Shown: one piece after another, positions 34,497-44,773 of the stretch
Numbering within the stretch: position 1 is the first letter of the stretch
How the letters are laid out: every line of letters begins with the position of its first letter
From: Aquatica leii
Lineage: Eukaryota; Arthropoda; Insecta; Coleoptera; Lampyridae
Length of the DNA stretch: 64,000 nucleotides
Direction: 5' to 3'
Assembly (NCBI GenBank): GCA_035610365.1
Contig: CM069436.1
Location: forward strand, 10,964,937 to 11,028,936
The notes under the pieces: model-generated
What the model saw: only the letters and a program-made list of their open reading frames with translations
The model's database searches: none
What the model was told of the DNA's origin: nothing
Position numbers and translations under genes: made by a program

Positions 34497-34718
34497 GTGA
34501 CATTTACCACTCTGAAGATGCAAGCTGCAATGTCTTGCAAAACCTTAGTTTGTTTGGGTTCACAAACGTCAATACGACAAAGGCCAAGTTCTACTTCTTG
34601 TTTTGGCTCTCAAGGAGAGACTAGGAACAAGCCTAAGTCTGGGTGTTTAACTACGCCGCGGTCTAAGCCGAAAGTCGTTTATAATCATAAAAAAACTGAG
34701 CCAGTCAGAAAGTTTTAA
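34497..34718 (+). other. Short open frame sharing a block with 22552-22583
   Basis: A 73-codon frame, basic and Ser/Pro/Lys-rich, ending TTPRSKPKVVYNHKKTEPVR. The block RSKPKVVYN(H/Y) and its DNA recur at 22551-22583 near the SAP-domain piece. The first third overlaps the hammerhead-like core, so translation is doubtful; I do not claim a gene. Confidence 0.25.
34512..34542 (+). ncRNA. Degenerate hammerhead-like core after the fourth-family PLE
   Basis: CTGAAGA, then TGCAAG/CTTGCA pairing, then AAAACC where GAAAC is expected. It lies about 70 bases after the PLE stop, the same relative place as in family 1. The missing G12 equivalent suggests it is inactive. Confidence 0.35.
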
Positions 34719-34764
34719 TTATAAAACGTTCGAGCATCTTACAACCAAAAGTCATGTCGGCAGG

Positions 34765-36101
34765 ATGCAAATTTCTTTACACTATTTTGAATATAAGAAG
34801 TCCCCCCTAGAAGACTACGAAGATGATACTCCTAATTATGTATCTTTAACAATCGTTAAAAATAATCGTGTTATGGCACATGAGAGATCAGAGAAGCAAG
34901 AATCAATCAGTATAGAGTTGTGAAGCTTAAACCAAAATTAAATGTGGTCGATGTTACTGCAATAAATGAATTAGATTTTTGGCTAACGTTCTTCGTGAAA
35001 AATATAAACTATTTCTTAGAAGCGACGAATTCTAATCTTATAGAAAGGATAGTGGCGTAACTCGAGATTTATCCGCCTCAAACAAAAAAAATCCTTCATT
35101 TAAGTATGTACATCTAAAAAGCTACAAAAATTTATAGAAATTCTAAAAAACTTTCGTAAAAATTTATTTGTTAGTATGTATTATACAGGATACAGGTGCG
35201 TTATTATGGACACCATAGTGCAAAACAGTTCATTAGAGGCAAACCGGTACGATTCGGTTATAAGGACTGGATGCTGTGCGCTTCGACTGGATATTGTTTC
35301 AATTTAGATGTGTACTGTGAAGCAAAAAATTATGACGGGCCTGCAGACATCCCACTTGGATCTAAAGTTGTTTTAGATTTGGAAAAGGTTATCGAACATC
35401 CAACAGATCATACTCTCTACTTCGATAATTATTTTACTAGCTACGATCTCATGAAGGAACTGAAAACTATGGGGTTCAAAGCAACTGGTACCGTAAGGGA
35501 AAATCGTATAGGAAAATGTCCCTTAAAAAATAATAAAGACATGAAAAAAATGAAAAGGGGCTCATACGAGTATAAAGTCGATAAGTCTAATAGTCTTTTA
35601 TGCGTGCAGTGGAAAGATAACAATGTTACAGCTACATAGTAAATTTATACTATGAGATGGCTCTGCCATCAAACACTTTTATATGAGAACTATAATTCGT
35701 GGATGGGTGGCGTCAATTTGCTTGACCAGGGCGTTAATAATTATAGAATATTTATATATGGGAAAAAGTGGTGGTGGTTTTTAGCAACACACATGATAAA
35801 TCTAACAGTAGTCAACGTTTGGCATTTATATAAGATTGTAAATCCCAAGTCAAACATGGGCTTACTGGCATTTACCAGAGAGGTACCAAGATTTTATTGA
35901 AAGAATTTCAAAAAATCTATCAGACCCTCTGGAAGCGTCACTCAAGATTTAAAATTCAGTGATGGAGGTCATTATCCTGGAAAGCTTGAAAAGCAGCTAA
36001 GATGGAAGGTATGCCATCAAAAAGCTCGCTGGAAGTGTACCAAATGTAATATTACTTTATGCATCGAGAGGCCGTGTTTTGTGAGCCATCATGAGCAATA
36101 A
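34765..36101 (+). pseudogene. piggyBac-family transposase, decayed (copy 1)
   Basis: piggyBac enzymes cut and paste at TTAA. The 5' third is heavily broken (YFEYKKSPLEDYEDD at about 34780). An open stretch at 35196-35639 contains FIRGKPVRFGYKDWMLCAST, GSKVVLDLEKVIEH, LYFDNYFTSYDLMKEL and KATGTVRENRIGKCPL. After a TAG the next frame (35652-35900) has YNSWMGGVNLLDQGVNNYRI and GKKWWWFLATHMI. The C-terminal cysteine-rich finger is still readable (CHQKARWKCTKC, LCIERPCFVSHHE, stop at 36101). Known: FDNYFTS and MGGVD..DQ.i..YRi..r.kKWWW are family hallmarks, and D of DNYF and D of the GGVD motif are catalytic; here the second is N (GGVN). Dead. No terminal repeats found. Confidence 0.9.
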
Positions 36102-36104
36102 CAA

Positions 36105-36595
36105 TTGTTTTATGAATACGAATAAAAAAATAAAGAGTCGTTTGATTTTTATCATACATATTATTCCATTGTTCCCATAAGAGGACGTATCATTTATTTG
36201 ACGTTGAGCACAAATACAAAAAAAAATTATTACATGGTCTTTCAATTTGTCTATTAATCAGTATTTCCATTAAAAAAATTTAAATTTAAAATTTTTACAT
36301 CGTGGTATAAAATCGGTTAAAAGATAATATTAATATTTTACAATATGATAAGTTGACAAAAATAAGTCAGCGAAATGTTGCTGAGTAATTAAAAATGAAC
36401 CAATGATTAGAATAATTAAAAACAGCTTGTATTTTAGTGTACTTGGAAAAAATGTACGGTTCTTAAAATAATAACATAATTTATCTACGTCTTATGTGAT
36501 AACATTATTTTAATTTTTGGTGTCAGAAAGAAACAATCTGTAATTCTTAGAAAAGTAAAAAAAACGTAATATTGTTTTTGATTTCTTTTTATTTA
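36105..36595. other. No gene seen
   Basis: AT-rich; no recognisable frame. Confidence 0.5.
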
Positions 36596-36599
36596 TGAT

Positions 36600-37572
36600 G
36601 TCATGCCCTGTGGTTTGAGATTGTTTCGCTACCGCTGATCTCATGCTATTTTTTGTGTCTGTTATGTATTTGTTCAACCTAGCGTTGATTTTCCTTTTGC
36701 TCTGGGTTATGTATACTTTTCTACAGGAACAGAGAAGCTGTCGATTCCGGGATCTTGAAGTTTTTTCTTGTGTTTTTTGGCTTTTTGAAACAAGGTTGAC
36801 AGCTTCTTTTTAGCACTGAAAGCCAGCTTTACTTTATTTTGTTTGAAAAGTTTTCCCATTTTGTCCGTGTATCTTTAAATGTATGGTAGGATTGTTGTTG
36901 TTTTGGTATCTTCTTGTTTAGGTTTCTTTTTGTCTTTGGATCGCGTGAAGAATGTTTCTCTTGTGGTATCTATTTTTCAATAAAACACTTGGTAGATGTT
37001 TTATTTTTTCTTTTTTATATTCTCGTTTGCATACCACTTTTGCCTTTTTCATCAAGGCGTGAAAAACTTCTATTATCTGCATCTAATGGTGATGTAATAG
37101 CGCGTTTAGGTACATGTCCGTTTGTGTTAGTTTTTTGTACACTCGGTGATTTAATGATCCGTTTGCTTTCCTAGTTAGAAAAAATTCTAGAAAAGGTAAG
37201 TTTTTGTTGCCTTTCACCTCCATGTTAAATTGGATGTTTGGATCTTAATTGTTGAAGTGCACTATAAACTCGCTTAGAGTTTTTTCGCCGTCGGGCCACA
37301 CTACAAAACTTTCGTTCACATGTCGGTACCAGCACTTTGGTTTTAAAATGCTAGTCGTCAGTGCTTTTCAAACTTTTCCATGTAGATGTTTTGCCAGCAC
37401 TAAAGACAGGTAGGACCTTATGGAATCTGTTGAATATCAACACTGTAGACTTTGTGCGAAAACGTGTCAGGTCAACCAACGTTCCATCCGTAATCCATAT
37501 GAAATTTGTTAAAGAGAAAAATAATATCAGAGCATACTAAAATGTCGGTAGATTGCAACTTTATACTCCGTA
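36600..37572 (-). pseudogene. Penelope-like fragment, fifth set, left arm of a head-to-head pair
   Basis: On the minus strand from the centre outward: IKLQSTDILV (about 37560), decayed RT, NPKCWYRHVNESFVVWPDGE (about 37335-37280; YVDD box changed to HVNE), IQFNMEVKGNKNLPFLEF, and near the far end CSCRKVYITQSKRKINARLN followed by SMRSAVAKQSQTTGHD (about 36735-36605), a GIY-YIG remnant in which the YIGQ is YITQ. Many stops. Different from family 1 in sequence. Confidence 0.7.
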
Positions 37573-37621
37573 TGTTGTGAATAAATTGGGTTACGGAGTA
37601 TGTATGCAATCTACCGACATT
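37541..37621. repeat. Palindromic junction between two PLE arms
   Basis: AATGTCGGTAGATTGCA....TACTCCGTA (37541-37572) is inverted at 37592-37621 around a ~19-base centre. Both arms encode the same RT segment (LQSTDILVSFD) in opposite directions, so this is the joint of a head-to-head pair. Confidence 0.75.
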
Positions 37622-37855
37622 CTAGTAAGCTTTGATGTTACTTTTTTTTAGCAAATTTCTTATAGACCAAGCTTTAAAAGAAGACATAGATAAAACACTG
37701 ACCAAATTGATTCGCCTTTGAATGAAATCTACCATGTTTACATTTAACGGATTTAATACGGCTCCGCTAGTCCCCAGCGGTTGTTTGTCGGTATGGTTGT
37801 GGAAACACATCGGTGTATCCTAACGTTGACGAGTTCCAAAAAAACGAAACAGCTG
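37573..37855 (+). pseudogene. Penelope-like RT fragment, right arm of the head-to-head pair
   Basis: The plus strand reads MQSTDILVSFDVTFF (about 37605-37650), then in shifted frames IDKTLTKLIRL, MKSTMFTFNGFNTAPLVPSG. This is the RT zone from 'SFDVTSLFT' to the 'YFtFNg.iYeQt.G.pMGSPlS' entry. The palm is missing because the copy ends at about 37850. Confidence 0.6.
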
Positions 37856-38980
37856 TCTGTTACTTCTAAAGTTGATTTTTAGAATTATATTGACATTGTT
37901 CCTAACTTATTTTATAGTTGGGATTTTGACTGCGTTACTGTCAATAGATCATTGACTTTCGCCGTCATTAAATCCAATGACTTTTTTACCTTCCGTACTA
38001 ATTTATAGTCTTCTATTAAAATTGTAATTTTATATTCCAGTACGTTCATTTGTTTTAGTTATTTATAGTTCATTACCATTTTGATGATTTAGCTGCTTCT
38101 TGTGAGAAACCTATTCAAGCGCATGCGTACTACGTTTTATTGTAATGAGGCATTTGCTTCTACGTTGTACTGTTGGTCTCTCGCAAAGATTTATGTCGCT
38201 AATTTGCTAACTAAGTTTATGTATAGCAGTAATTGTTGTTTTTAAAAAGTCAAGTTCACAAATTTACCAAATAGCTCTCAATATCAAAATGTAGTTTGGG
38301 CCCGTAAATTCCAACCTTTAAAAGAATTCTAAGTGTTCGTTGAAGTAATAAAGAAGAATATAGTAAAATTTTAGTGTTTTTTGGAAATATTCTTAGTTCG
38401 TATAATTTACGCTCTTCACGTTTCACTCGTTCCCAAATTTATTATCGAATCCATAGCATGAAAAATTAAAAAAAAAACGATAAGTCGTATTTTGTGTCTT
38501 TAGGTCAACAACTAAATTTTAATTACATATTCGTACACATTTTTCAGCAATATAAGTAAATCATTTTGAAAATTGATTTACCTTGAACTACGGTCATTAT
38601 CGTTTTTTTGTAAACAATTTACTTTATAAATGAACGTGTTGCAAATGATCTGCTAAACATATTGTCACGTAATTTATGTGATTTAATGCTAATAATAACT
38701 ACATTTATAAGTATGAATTCCTACAAAATTAAAACAGAAAATATAGGAACGTGTTGAGCTGCAAAGTCACGTGCTTTAACACAAGTTCGTTGAGCAGTAG
38801 CACTGTATTTCTCGTGTATTTAACAATTTAAGTTGTTAAATTGAATGTATTTTACAAAAATGAATATAATTTATCTACCCTTTAATGTAAAATTGAAACA
38901 CCCAAGACTTATCAAATAATTATTTAGATACTTGTTGATTAAATTTGTATCTGATGCTAGCAACTATGTAGTTTGTGATA
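37856..38980. other. No gene; short block shared with 25748-25795
   Basis: AT-rich. About 50 bases near 38019-38068 resemble 25748-25795. No frame recognised. Confidence 0.4.
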
Positions 38981-38988
38981 CGTTAGAG

Positions 38989-39174
38989 CAATGTTGCTCA
39001 ACCTTTTTTTGTCCGTGGGCCGGATTCATCATGACATACGATTTCGCGGGCCGGATTTTTTATAATTGCATATCTTAGTAACACCTTTTAACACCTTTGA
39101 AAGGAGCTCGCGGGCCGGATTGAGCTTCTTCGCGGGCCGGATCCGGCCCGCGGGCCGTAGGTTGGGTACCGCTG
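38989..39174. mobile_element. hAT-type MITE, 186 bp, with perfect 8-bp target duplication
   Basis: A GC-rich island with repeated GCGGGCCGGAT words. Ends: left CAATGTTGCTCAACC and right, read inward, CAGCGGTACCCAACC are imperfect inverted repeats of hAT type. CGTTAGAG flanks both sides (38981-38988 and 39175-39182). No coding capacity; it would need a hAT transposase in trans. Confidence 0.9.
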
Positions 39175-39182
39175 CGTTAGAG

Positions 39183-40824
39183 CAATATAACAATTTTGTA
39201 ACATGTTCTTAATTTAATTTTTTTCTTAATTAATTATATTATGAGTAGTAGATTTAATGGGCACAGCCTTTAGAACAAGTTTTGTTAGGTACATGTATTG
39301 ATTTCCACATTAAATAAAGCGCTACCACAGGTGAAATTAAGATAAAAGCATTTCCGTACGAGAAAGTTTGAAAACGCTACTATATATGAAAGTGGGAATT
39401 TGTGTTATTTAGTTAAAGTGCATGGTTGTATAAGTGCATTAAATTCTTAAACTTCCAGCTACGTATACACTAATGTAATTTAGTTCACAAGAGCTAGTGC
39501 TGTTTTCGCCTCTACTCCAAGAAGTTTATTACACTGAATTAAAATTGTTACTTGAAAAACATAAAACAGTAACATAATGAAATGTTTACATACCATACGT
39601 TTCCGGAAAGGTCTTCATTAATCTATACTAACAATTCAGATCACGTTACAGTGCATAAGCTTAAACGTTATCCCAATTCGATTTAATTTCTTTCGTTCAA
39701 GATAATCTTGTTTTAAACATGATTAAATACAACTATTATTTTTGAGACAAGAACAATTTAAAAACGAATAAGAAGTAACCGACAATCGAAATGTAAAAAA
39801 TTTATTTGAAGATGCTTTCAACGAACGTGCGCTGTTAAAATACTCGGCACGTTGCTATTTCGGTAAGGGTTGTTCCTTATTTGATTATATCAAAATTTCA
39901 GTGGGTATTGCTACGACCACAACAATTTATATTGAAGTAGCTGTTTTCACATGTTTAAAAAAACTGTGACAATCGCATAGTTTTCTTAGACTTTATTTGT
40001 TCTTTTTTTTGCTATAAAAGCTATTTTACTAACAAAGTCAACGCGTAAAGTTGCATAGTAGTAGTAGAGTTTAATAAGCATTTAGTTTCGAAAGTTTGAT
40101 GTTAACACAAATTATAAACAGTCAAGTGGTAAAATTAAATTAAGAGTTTTTGGAAAATGACAACGTAAGAAGGAGGTACTTAAACGACTTCTAATTGCAA
40201 TTAAAATAAACGTGTCACGTAGCTAAAGCTAAAGATGAAATTGAAACTTGCTCGTTTTCAAACCATTACGACGTGGATGTCGGATGAAGACAGAAGCGGT
40301 CAAAGCACGTTCTCCAATAGATTAAGACAATTTAACGTTCTCAGGTTAACCGAGAATCTTCATTGTAAAATGACATAATTATTTAAGACGTAGACTTAAA
40401 AGTTTTCACTACTAAAACCACTGTTACCGAAACAGATTATCGTTTTCAAGTACTTCAATTGCTTGAATTCAACATCAAATAAAATCATTTCCACGTTTTT
40501 ATTATTAACTTCTAACAAAAGTTTTAAAAACGTAACTAGGTTTTCGGTATGAATTTTGTCCCGGAACGTATCTTTTCCATACAGAAATAAATGTCATTTT
40601 AACGTATGGATAAATAATAAAAACGCATTTCCGTTCTCGATGTAGTAAGGACAGTACGTGAAATTTAACGTTGCCTTCAGTGATACCTCTGTTTTTAAAT
40701 ATTTGCATATTATCCACGTAATAAATATGTGCTTTGATTTTTTTTCATATGTGTTGCTTGGGAGATTTTTACTGGGGTAAGAATTTGGAGTGGTGTAGCT
40801 TACTACTTCACTGGAATCTAATAT
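39183..40824. other. No gene seen
   Basis: AT-rich with a few short open frames lacking motifs, including two overlapping minus-strand ones at 40505-40884. Confidence 0.45.
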
Positions 40825-40857
40825 TGTGATATTTTGGTATGTAGCGATAAGATTATA

Positions 40858-42405
40858 CAGGGTGCCCCACGAGGTACTGTACATACTGAAATGGTATGTT
40901 CCTTAGGTCAATTTAAGTAGAAAACGTCCTATAAACATAGGTCCAATTCGCCATAGTTACACAGATACAAGCGTTCAAAGTTTATAAATGCTCACACATT
41001 TTTTGAAAATTATTATTATTGAAAACAGAAAATCGAACTACAAAACAAACATAAAAAAAACAAACAAACAAAAATCACATCAAATGCTCAAAATGACCTC
41101 CTTAGGCATTAATACAACGACGGCTGCGATCTAAAATGGACCGAGTAGCCGCTCGAAGCACCTGCTGGTTGTTCCGTGTTTGTTGACACACATCCAGGAT
41201 ACGCTGTATTAGTTCAGCTCTGGTATTAACTTTTACCTCGTATACTAAACTTTTCACATGACCCCACAGATAGAAGTCCAAAGGTGTGAGATCAGGCGAT
41301 CTCGGTGGCCAGGCATGCAGGCCTCCACGCCCAATCCACATATTGGGGTAAGCAACATTTAGATATTCGGTCACATGCCGACTAAAATGTGGAGGAGCTC
41401 CATCATCTTGCAGAAACATTTGTTGTCTTGTAAGTAAAGGTACTTCTTCCAAAAGCGGTAGCAATTCATTCCGCAAAAAGTTAGCATATGCTTCTCCTGT
41501 CAGACGTTTCTCAAAGAAAAAAGGTCCAATAAGTTGATCGTCAATCATGCCACACCATACGTTAACAGAAAATCTGCGCTGAAAGTTAGTTTCTGTTGTG
41601 CCATGTGGATTTTGATATGACCACAAATGAGAATTACGTGTATTGTTCACTCCATCTCTAGTGAATTGCGCCTCGTCGCTAAATAAAATGAATGGAACTA
41701 ATTATGGATTTACCTGTAGCCAGTGGCAGAAATTCAACCGGGCAGCAAAATCTCCAGGTTCCAGATGCTGAACCTGTTGTATGTGAAAGGGATACAAAAG
41801 CCCATTATGTGATGTTTGCCATACTGACATACGGGGGAGTCCCGTTCGAGAAGAAATTCTTCTAGTACTCAACCCTGGACTCCGATCAACCATCTGTAGA
41901 ATGTTTTCCTGCTCATTCACATTTAACTGCACAGGACGGTCAGATCTTGTTGAATCTGATGGAAATGAACCATGAGTCCGTACATGTTGAAACACAGAAG
42001 AAAAGGTTTGGTGATTTGGCATCCTCTTGTTGGGAAATGTTTGTTCATATTCCCTAACGGCAGATCTCGCATTTCCATCACAAAATCCATAAATGTAAAT
42101 GGTATCAGCATACTCTTCGTTAGAAAAATGAGAAGGCATTTTGCATTTAAATTACACTTCGTTTAATAAAATCGACTGTAACATTAGTACAAAAGAAAGC
42201 AATAAATGACATATTGTTCGGCTTTTGTTTCCCAGTTGTCTAAGAATAATTAATTTTCAAAAAATGTGTGATCAGTTATAAACTTTGAACGTTTGTATCT
42301 GTGTAACTATGGCGAATTGTACCTATGTTTATAGGACGTTTTCAACTTAAATTGACCTAAGGAATATACCATTTCAGTATGTACAGTACTTCGTGGAACA
42401 CCCTG
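40858..42405 (-). mobile_element. DD41D Tc1/mariner-superfamily element, copy 2
   Basis: Ends CAGGGTGCCCC and ...GGAACACCCTG, with the same ~165-bp inverted repeats as copy 1, flanked by TA (40856-40857, 42406-42407). 1548 bp, minus orientation. Confidence 0.94.
41075..42139 (-). pseudogene. DD41D transposase, copy 2, two premature stops
   Basis: Same protein as copy 1: FSNEEYADTIYIYGF, GLSTRRISSRTGLPRMSVW, then after a TAA at 41702 (following LQVNP) the catalytic core LFSDEAQF, LQDDGAPPHF and SPDLTPLDFYLWG, again 41 residues between the second and third Asp. QDDG replaces QHDG of copy 1, which keeps the catalytic Asp. A second stop after CINA (41102) removes the last nine residues present in copy 1. 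Copy 1 is open at both of these places, and this copy is open (NFQRR) where copy 1 has its stop, so the lesions arose independently after the copies separated. Confidence 0.93.
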
Positions 42406-42618
42406 TATAAGATAATTTCTAATGTTATTATATCGAGTACTCCATGTAAGTCAATTTTTATGAAGTGTCGTGCTTTATTTTTGTGTTAATAAAGTTAATA
42501 GTAAAACACGGTGTTATTAATACATGCAAGGTGCGACGAGAACGAGAATTTAGTAATTCGTACCCACAAGTATTAATTTAAGTGTCACTGTAACACGTGC
42601 TTGTTAAAATTTTATATT

Positions 42619-43440
42619 ATGGCAAAAGCAATGGAATCCCAAGTAATTGTTAGAGAACAGATCGGATCTCTTCCAAAATATAAAAAGTGTATAGATTGGT
42701 GCAGTTATCAATAGCGAATGAACCAATACGTTCTGGCAAATTACGTTGAAGAGGATAGGAAGTAGGTAGCAGTTCTAATTACCGCCATTGGTGATGATGT
42801 ATATGACACATTAAAAAAATTATGTGATCCTGTACTTCCTAAATATAAATCATATAAGGCTTTGTGCAGCATATTAAAAGAACAGTTTAGGAAAAATATA
42901 TCTGTTTTCAGAGAACTGGTTTAGTTCTATTCATTAAAGCAAGAAGAAAATGAACAGGTTAAAGACTTTTATGCTCGTTTAAAGAACAAAGCTATCGAAT
43001 GCAGATTTGGTACTAGTTTAAACAAAATCTTAAAAGACAAGTTTGGGTCAGGTTTAAGAAGAGGGCCAATACTGGATAGAGTGTGCGAGGAAGAGCACAC
43101 GGTAAATATTCAGAAAATAATTGATGTAGCGTTAAAAAAAGAAGCAGCAATGGTTCAAACTCAAAGTTACACACAAGTAAATGTACTGAAGGTACATAAA
43201 AGCAAAGCAGTTAATATTGGTAAAGAAATTAGAAGCAAGCAAGGGTTTTGGAAAAAACAAACAGATCAAGAAAGAAGTCATACGCAAAAGACTACAGCAA
43301 GGTGCTACCGCTGCGGCAAAGGAGGCTACAACTTCAAGACGTGCAAATACCAAAATTATAAATGTAAAATATGCAAACAAGTGGGACACTTAGCTAAGAT
43401 ATGTGGTAAATTTAATTTTGTAGAACCTACTACTCAAGGT
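42619..43440 (+). pseudogene. gag of the gypsy element
   Basis: Starts at ATG 42619 (MAKAMESQVIVREQIGSLPK). The capsid-like part includes LFEQFRKN-type sequence (LKEQFRKNISVFRELV, 42865) and QEENEQVKDFYARLKNKA. It ends with two zinc knuckles, CYRCGKGGYNFKTC (43303; the expected His is replaced by Asn) and CKICKQVGHLAKIC (43366). Stops at about 42712, 42764 and 42922 interrupt the first half; the last 165 codons (from 43081) are open and run on into protease. Nucleic-acid-binding structural protein, now dead. Confidence 0.85.
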
Positions 43441-43800
43441 GGGGCTGAATGTGACTTAGATTTTTTTTACATGTTTTTCGTTAAGTTAAATAATTATGTT
43501 AAACCGATTCAAATACAAATGCTTATTGAGGATAAACTATTATTAATGGAAGTAGATTCAGAAGCGGGAATATGAGTTATACCTGAAGCTGTTTTCAATA
43601 GTAGATTCAAAGATTGTTAACTTTGTACTACTAATCTTAGGCTGAGGACGTATGATGGTAACAATAATACCAGTTGGAGAAATTTTAGTAACAGCTAGGT
43701 ATGGTGATGTTTCAGCTGACTGTATCCTTGTAATTATTAAAAACGGGTTTACACCTTTGTTAGGTAGAGATCTAATGAATATTTTTTAGTTTAAGTTTAA
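43441..43800 (+). pseudogene. Retropepsin-type protease part of the gypsy pol
   Basis: Follows gag in the same frame. LLLMEVDSEAGI stands where the active site 'l.mevDTGAs..vi' is expected, so the DTG triad is disturbed (DSEAG), and a TGA follows at 43573. Farther on, VIPEAVFNSRFKD and PLLGRDLMN-like FTPLLGRDLMNIF (about 43755) match the rest of the domain. Confidence 0.7.
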
Positions 43801-43839
43801 AAATGATAAGCAGGATGAGAATGTCAACAGTATTTACTC

Positions 43840-44770
43840 CGATTTAAGTTTGGATAAATTATTAAAAAGTTACGAGAATTTGTTTGATGGAGGTTCAGAG
43901 CAATATAAATATGAAAAAATTGAAAAAAAAGTTGACCCAAACTACGTTTTGTAAACCTCGACCGGTGCCATTTTTATTTAAGGAAGCTATTTAGAACGAA
44001 CTTGATGAGCTTGAGATAATGGGTGTAATAGAAAGAGTTGAAAATTCAGAGTGTTATGTTGAAACACGCATCGTGGCATTTACAAACCAAATAGGTTGCT
44101 TTATGGTACGAAACCAGCTTGTAGTATTTTTCAGAAAATTGTAGAGAAAGTTTTGTTAGGCATTCTTAAAGCTATTAACTTTTTAGAAGATATTATTGTA
44201 CCAGGGCAAAATCGCGATGAGCATTTGCGAAATTTAGGATTGGTGCTTGAAAAACTTTCCAAAGCTGGGTTTAAATTAAACTTAAAAAAATGTAAATTTG
44301 TCGAGTCTGCAACTAAATACTTAGGACATATTATCGATAAAGAAGAGTTACGTAAAGATCCAAAAAAGATTAAAGCAGTAATGGAATGTCTTAAGACCTG
44401 AAAATATTTCGGAAGTCAGAGCATATATAGGTATGATAAATTATTATAGTCGTTTTCAACGGGAAGAACTATCACTAATGGAATAGAATGGAATCAAAAA
44501 AAACAATATGCTCAGTAATAAGTTTTGCGCACTTCAACCCGGATGTACCTAACTTTAAAGTTAATATGCGATGCTTCTAATGGCACTGAAAAGACGATTA
44601 GTTTTGCCTCACGGATATTGAACAAACATGAGCTTAAGTATTCTATTATACATAAAGAAGCGTTGGCTATCTATTGGGGGGTTAAGAAGTTTTACCAGTA
44701 TTTAACGGGTAAACATTTTATTTTATGTTCTGATCATAAACCCCTCGTGACACTTTTTTAGTGAAATAAA
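43840..44770 (+). pseudogene. Reverse transcriptase and RNase H parts of the gypsy pol
   Basis: The RT fingers are mostly lost: ELDELEIMGVIERVENSE (about 43998) jumps by deletion to LLYGTKPACSIFQKIVEKVL (44095). The palm YLDD box is FLEDIIV (44188), so one catalytic Asp is Glu. LNLKKCKFVESATKYLGHII (44276) ends the RT. After a frameshift RNase H follows: ICDASNGTEKTISFASR (44565), then HKEALAIYWGVKKFYQYLTG and FILCSDHKPLVTLF. The order and sequence are Ty3/gypsy. Several frameshifts; not functional. Confidence 0.85.
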
Positions 44771-44773
44771 GGC

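Larger units (their letters stand above)
40825..42534 (+). repeat. 5' LTR of the gypsy element, split by a DD41D insertion
   Basis: TGTGATATTTTGGTATGTAG starts the LTR at 40825 and is interrupted after GATTATA at 40857. The remainder resumes at 42406 (TATAAGATAATTT) and runs through AATACATGCAAGGTGC. The two parts join to match 45893-46052 without a gap apart from the duplicated TA. Confidence 0.88.
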
